A program made the translations under genes and the position numbers. A stretch of DNA of 64,000 nt from Sediminibacterium sp. (GTDB lineage Bacteria; Bacteroidota; Bacteroidia; Chitinophagales; Chitinophagaceae): the NCBI GenBank assembly GCA_017537025.1, contig JAFWCB010000008.1:186001-250000 (forward strand), read 5' to 3'. The notes below the pieces were generated by a model. It worked only from the letters and a program-made list of their open reading frames with translations, did not search any database and was not told where the DNA came from. Shown here in pieces: positions 61,402 to 64,000 of this stretch (position 1 is its first letter; each line of letters opens with the position of its first letter).

Positions 61402-61420
61402 GTCTACTATTTTAGTAGAC
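61402..61420. promoter_or_regulatory. Palindromic operator, SusC side
   Basis: GTCTACTATTTTAGTAGAC is a perfect 8-3-8 inverted repeat. Its centre is 55 bp from the matching site at 61347-61365, about five helical turns, so a dimeric regulator could bind both and control the two divergent units together. Further downstream, 61490-61560 has two short stems (CGATC/GATCG and GTCTGT/ACAGAC) that could be leader structure; no known riboswitch was recognised. Confidence 0.7.
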
Positions 61421-61608
61421 TAATGAAATTTAGCGTTGTGGAAAATTATGTAATGAGCCCTGTTTTTGAAACGAATTTATATCCTATTTCGATCTTCTCG
61501 GATCGATGTTGTTGTTGATCCTTTAGTTCTACGGTCTGTTCCTAAGTAGGTACAGACAAACTTGCCATTTGTATTGCTCCTATCATTTTTATTGTAAACA
61601 AGAAAATT

Positions 61609-64000
61609 ATGTATATACATATATCAAAGCTATTGCTATCATTGAGCCTGATTGTATCCATACAGGTCTCGGCACAGAAAATTATCGGCGGAAAAGTATT
61701 TGATGATAAAGGAAACCCACTTGCAGGCGCTCTTATTAAGATTACCAAATCTGGTCAGAAACAAAATATCATAACTGCCAACGACGGTAGTTTTACCCTC
61801 ATTACCGAATCTGATTCTGTTAATGCGATTATCAGTTATACCGGGTATAGTGAATCAAACGTGACACTTTTTCAAAAAAAAATCAACACTATTGAACTTC
61901 AAAAAACAGATAAAGTACTCGATGATGTGATTGTAACAGGGTACAGTGTTCAAAATAAAAGATTTGTTGCGGGCTCCATAACAACAGTTAAAGCAAGCGA
62001 GGTAAAAGACATACCCGCTCCCGGTATAAATCAATTATTACAGGGTAAAGCGGCTGGTGTTCAGGTAACTGCTAATTCCGGTGTTGCGGGAGGCGGTATC
62101 ACTTTTCGAATTCGTGGAAATAATTCTATCAATGCGTCTGTAGATCCATTATACATTGTAGATGGAGTTTTTATTAATAGTAATAATTTAGTAAATACCG
62201 GATTGGGGAATCAGCAACAGTCGAACCCACTGGCCGATTTGAATCCGTCGGATATTGAAACCATCCAAATCCTTAAAGATGCAAATGCTACTGCCATCTA
62301 TGGCTCTCTGGGTGCGAATGGCGTGGTGCTAATTACTACTAAAAGAGGTAAATTGAATAGTAAGGCCAGAATACAGTTCAATACCTATCAAGCATGGTCG
62401 ACCCCAACAAATAAATTTCGTGTTGCTACCGGTCCCGAAACAGCCTTGCTTACCAATGAATCAAGAATTAATACCGCTATAGATAATGGATTACCTCCAT
62501 CTTCTGCTACATTAATTCCAAATCCTGATCAGCAGCCTACTTTTTTTAGAACTGATGATCTTTTTAGAACTGCTAAAACAAGTAACTATGATATATCTGT
62601 TCAAGGCGGTACAGATAAGAGTACGTACTTTCTTGCTTTTGGTTATTTCAATCAACAATCTATCGTAAAGCCTACCGATTTTAACAGATATAGCCTTCGA
62701 TTCAATTACGACAATTATTTGAGTAAGAATCTGAAACTTGGAAATAGCATTAATATCAGCCGCACTTTTCGAAATGTAAGCAGTAACGATAATAATCCTC
62801 AGGGAGTTATTAATTCTGCTCTTTTCCCCAGATCTTATTTACCTGTATTTAATACCGATGGCACTTATGCACGTTATGGTAGTTTTGATAATCATTTGGC
62901 TTTAATAGATAACCTTAATAATAAAGCTGAAAGCTGGAGAACAATCGGAAATATTTATCTCGAATATAGTTTTCTACCCGAGCTAAAACTAAAAAGTAGT
63001 TGGAGCGTAGATAATACCAGTGTATATGAAAATAATTATTCAAATACACTTACAGCCGCCGGTCTTGCTAATAACGGATCTGCCAGCTCTTCAGAATCTA
63101 AATCAATTATTCTTACGAATGAGCAAGTACTAACATATATCAAAACATTTGGCGAAAGCCGAAAGCATGCTATCAATGCACTTATAGGTAATACCATAAA
63201 TACGGTATTGAATCAGAATACCTCCGCTAGTGGAACAGGCTTTGCTTCTAATGATCTTACCGCTGTTTCAGTGGCTTCTATTAGAACAGGATCGTCATCA
63301 CGTTCCATTGCGAAACTGATTTCATTTTTTGGAAAAGCAAGTTATACTTATGATAATAAATATACCTTCGATGCCAGTTTACGGGCAGATGCATCATCCC
63401 GATTTGGAATCAATAAAAGATGGGGCTATTTTCCTTCCGGAGGGTTTACTTGGAGAGCCGGACAAGAATCTTTTATTCAGCAGTTGAATATTTTTAATGA
63501 ACTTAAATTCAGAGTCAGCGTCGGTACATCCGGGAACCAGAATGGTATAGGATCTTATGCAGCACTCGGCTTATGGAATTCAGGCAATAACTATCTTGAT
63601 TTACCGGGTAATGCACCAACACAACTTGCTAATCCTGATCTAACATGGGAAACAACCAGACAAACGGATGTAGGGGTGGAGTTCAGTGTATTGAATAATC
63701 GATTAACAGCGATCATTGACTATTATAATAAATATACTTATGATTTGCTCCTGAATGTACCGGTTCCTTATCGTTCGGGCTTTGCATCTTATTTACAGAA
63801 CTTTGGTGCTGTTAGCAATAAAGGGGTAGAACTAACTTTGAAATTTGTAAACCTTGAAACGAAGTCGTTTAGTTGGTCATCTGATTTTAATATTTCTTAC
63901 AATAAAAATAGAATTGAAAAATTGGCTTCCGATATTTCTTTGGGAGCTTCAGGACGAAATATTTCTATTTTAAGAGAGGGTTTCCCGGTGAATTCTTTTC
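61609..64000 (+). CDS. SusC/RagA-type TonB-linked outer-membrane protein (C-terminus outside window)
   Basis: The frame is open from ATG at 61609 to the window end (797 codons). A signal peptide (LLLSLSLIVSIQVSAQ) is followed by a CarboxypepD_reg-like domain (IIGGKVFDDKGNPLAGALIK), a TonB box-like DDVIVTGYSVQNKRFVAGSI, and the SusC plug with LQGKAAGVQVTANSGVAGGG, FRIRGNNSINASVDPLYIVD and LKDANATAIYGSLGANGVVL. The barrel begins at about residue 250. It should import an oligomer or other nutrient with a SusD partner probably just beyond the window. The upstream operator pair links it to the LLM/ATP-grasp operon. Confidence 0.9.
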   Translation, partial: MYIHISKLLLSLSLIVSIQVSAQKIIGGKVFDDKGNPLAGALIKITKSGQKQNIITANDGSFTLITESDSVNAIISYTGYSESNVTLFQKKINTIELQKTDKVLDDVIVTGYSVQNKRFVAGSITTVKASEVKDIPAPGINQLLQGKAAGVQVTANSGVAGGGITFRIRGNNSINASVDPLYIVDGVFINSNNLVNTGLGNQQQSNPLADLNPSDIETIQILKDANATAIYGSLGANGVVLITTKRGKLNSKARIQFNTYQAWSTPTNKFRVATGPETALLTNESRINTAIDNGLPPSSATLIPNPDQQPTFFRTDDLFRTAKTSNYDISVQGGTDKSTYFLAFGYFNQQSIVKPTDFNRYSLRFNYDNYLSKNLKLGNSINISRTFRNVSSNDNNPQGVINSALFPRSYLPVFNTDGTYARYGSFDNHLALIDNLNNKAESWRTIGNIYLEYSFLPELKLKSSWSVDNTSVYENNYSNTLTAAGLANNGSASSSESKSIILTNEQVLTYIKTFGESRKHAINALIGNTINTVLNQNTSASGTGFASNDLTAVSVASIRTGSSSRSIAKLISFFGKASYTYDNKYTFDASLRADASSRFGINKRWGYFPSGGFTWRAGQESFIQQLNIFNELKFRVSVGTSGNQNGIGSYAALGLWNSGNNYLDLPGNAPTQLANPDLTWETTRQTDVGVEFSVLNNRLTAIIDYYNKYTYDLLLNVPVPYRSGFASYLQNFGAVSNKGVELTLKFVNLETKSFSWSSDFNISYNKNRIEKLASDISLGASGRNISILREGFPVNSF

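Noticed and set aside
61430-61608. Riboswitch in the susC leader
   Set aside because: Short stems are present, but no conserved core of a SAM, cobalamin or other known class was recognised. A covariance-model scan would settle it.
1-64000. CRISPR array, IS element or prophage
   Set aside because: No regularly spaced direct repeats, transposase, integrase or phage structural gene was seen on either strand.

Overview
The window looks like chromosome from a Bacteroidota member, probably a Chitinophagaceae-like genome. The DNA is AT-rich. It has TonB-dependent and SusC/RagA receptors, an Alternative Complex III operon, the futalosine route to menaquinone (mqnC), several Bacteroidota-type -7 elements (TAnnTTTG) and genes with little Shine-Dalgarno signal. 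No IS element, transposase, phage gene or CRISPR array was seen. The genus-level guess is inference.

Layout. 1-7.7 kb: a truncated BNR-repeat exoprotein, an exported carboxylesterase, an exported M28 peptidase, tRNA-Arg(CCT), a TPR membrane protein and a GNAT acetyltransferase. 7.7-12.6 kb: a PepSY-like protein and two TonB-dependent outer-membrane receptors, closed by a terminator. 12.6-17.0 kb: a peptide-export island with two double-glycine leader peptides, a terminator, a CPBP-type membrane protein (candidate immunity), an HlyD adaptor and a C39-peptidase ABC exporter. 17.0-19.0 kb: DUF3089 hydrolase, purN and a small membrane protein, all on the minus strand. 19.1-35.0 kb: a co-directional respiratory block, ActABCDEF, then cytochrome oxidase subunits II and I, haem O synthase, two subunit-III proteins, subunit IV, a SCO copper chaperone and a DUF420 protein. 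It can pass electrons from menaquinol through membrane cytochromes to oxygen. 35.0-41.5 kb: a short ssb paralogue, a zinc-ribbon protein, RlpA, YdeI-like, DoxX, gcvT and a PadR-PspC operon with a possible 34-residue leader ORF.

41.8-51.6 kb: an active/inactive M16 peptidase pair, a frameshifted two-DTG aspartyl protease with a PDZ domain, mqnC, an ECF sigma operon with a duplicated-repeat membrane protein and a barrel-like protein, an L,D-transpeptidase and an amidase. 51.7-58.9 kb: acyl-CoA dehydrogenase, MarR, alpha/beta hydrolase, family 2 glycosyltransferase, an O-antigen ligase-like protein, a Wzz-like protein and an Lrp regulator. 59.0-64.0 kb: a 168-nt tRNA-like RNA with a very long variable region and its own terminator, then a divergent LLM-monooxygenase/ATP-grasp versus SusC unit with two matching palindromic operators.

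The most unusual items are the tRNA-like RNA at 59033-59200, the two-peptide export island at 12.8-17.0 kb, the shared inverted-repeat motif upstream of that island and in the ssb/zinc-ribbon spacer, the poly-T frameshift in the aspartyl protease, and the paired operators at 61.35-61.42 kb. All calls come from reading the sequence; no database search was run.
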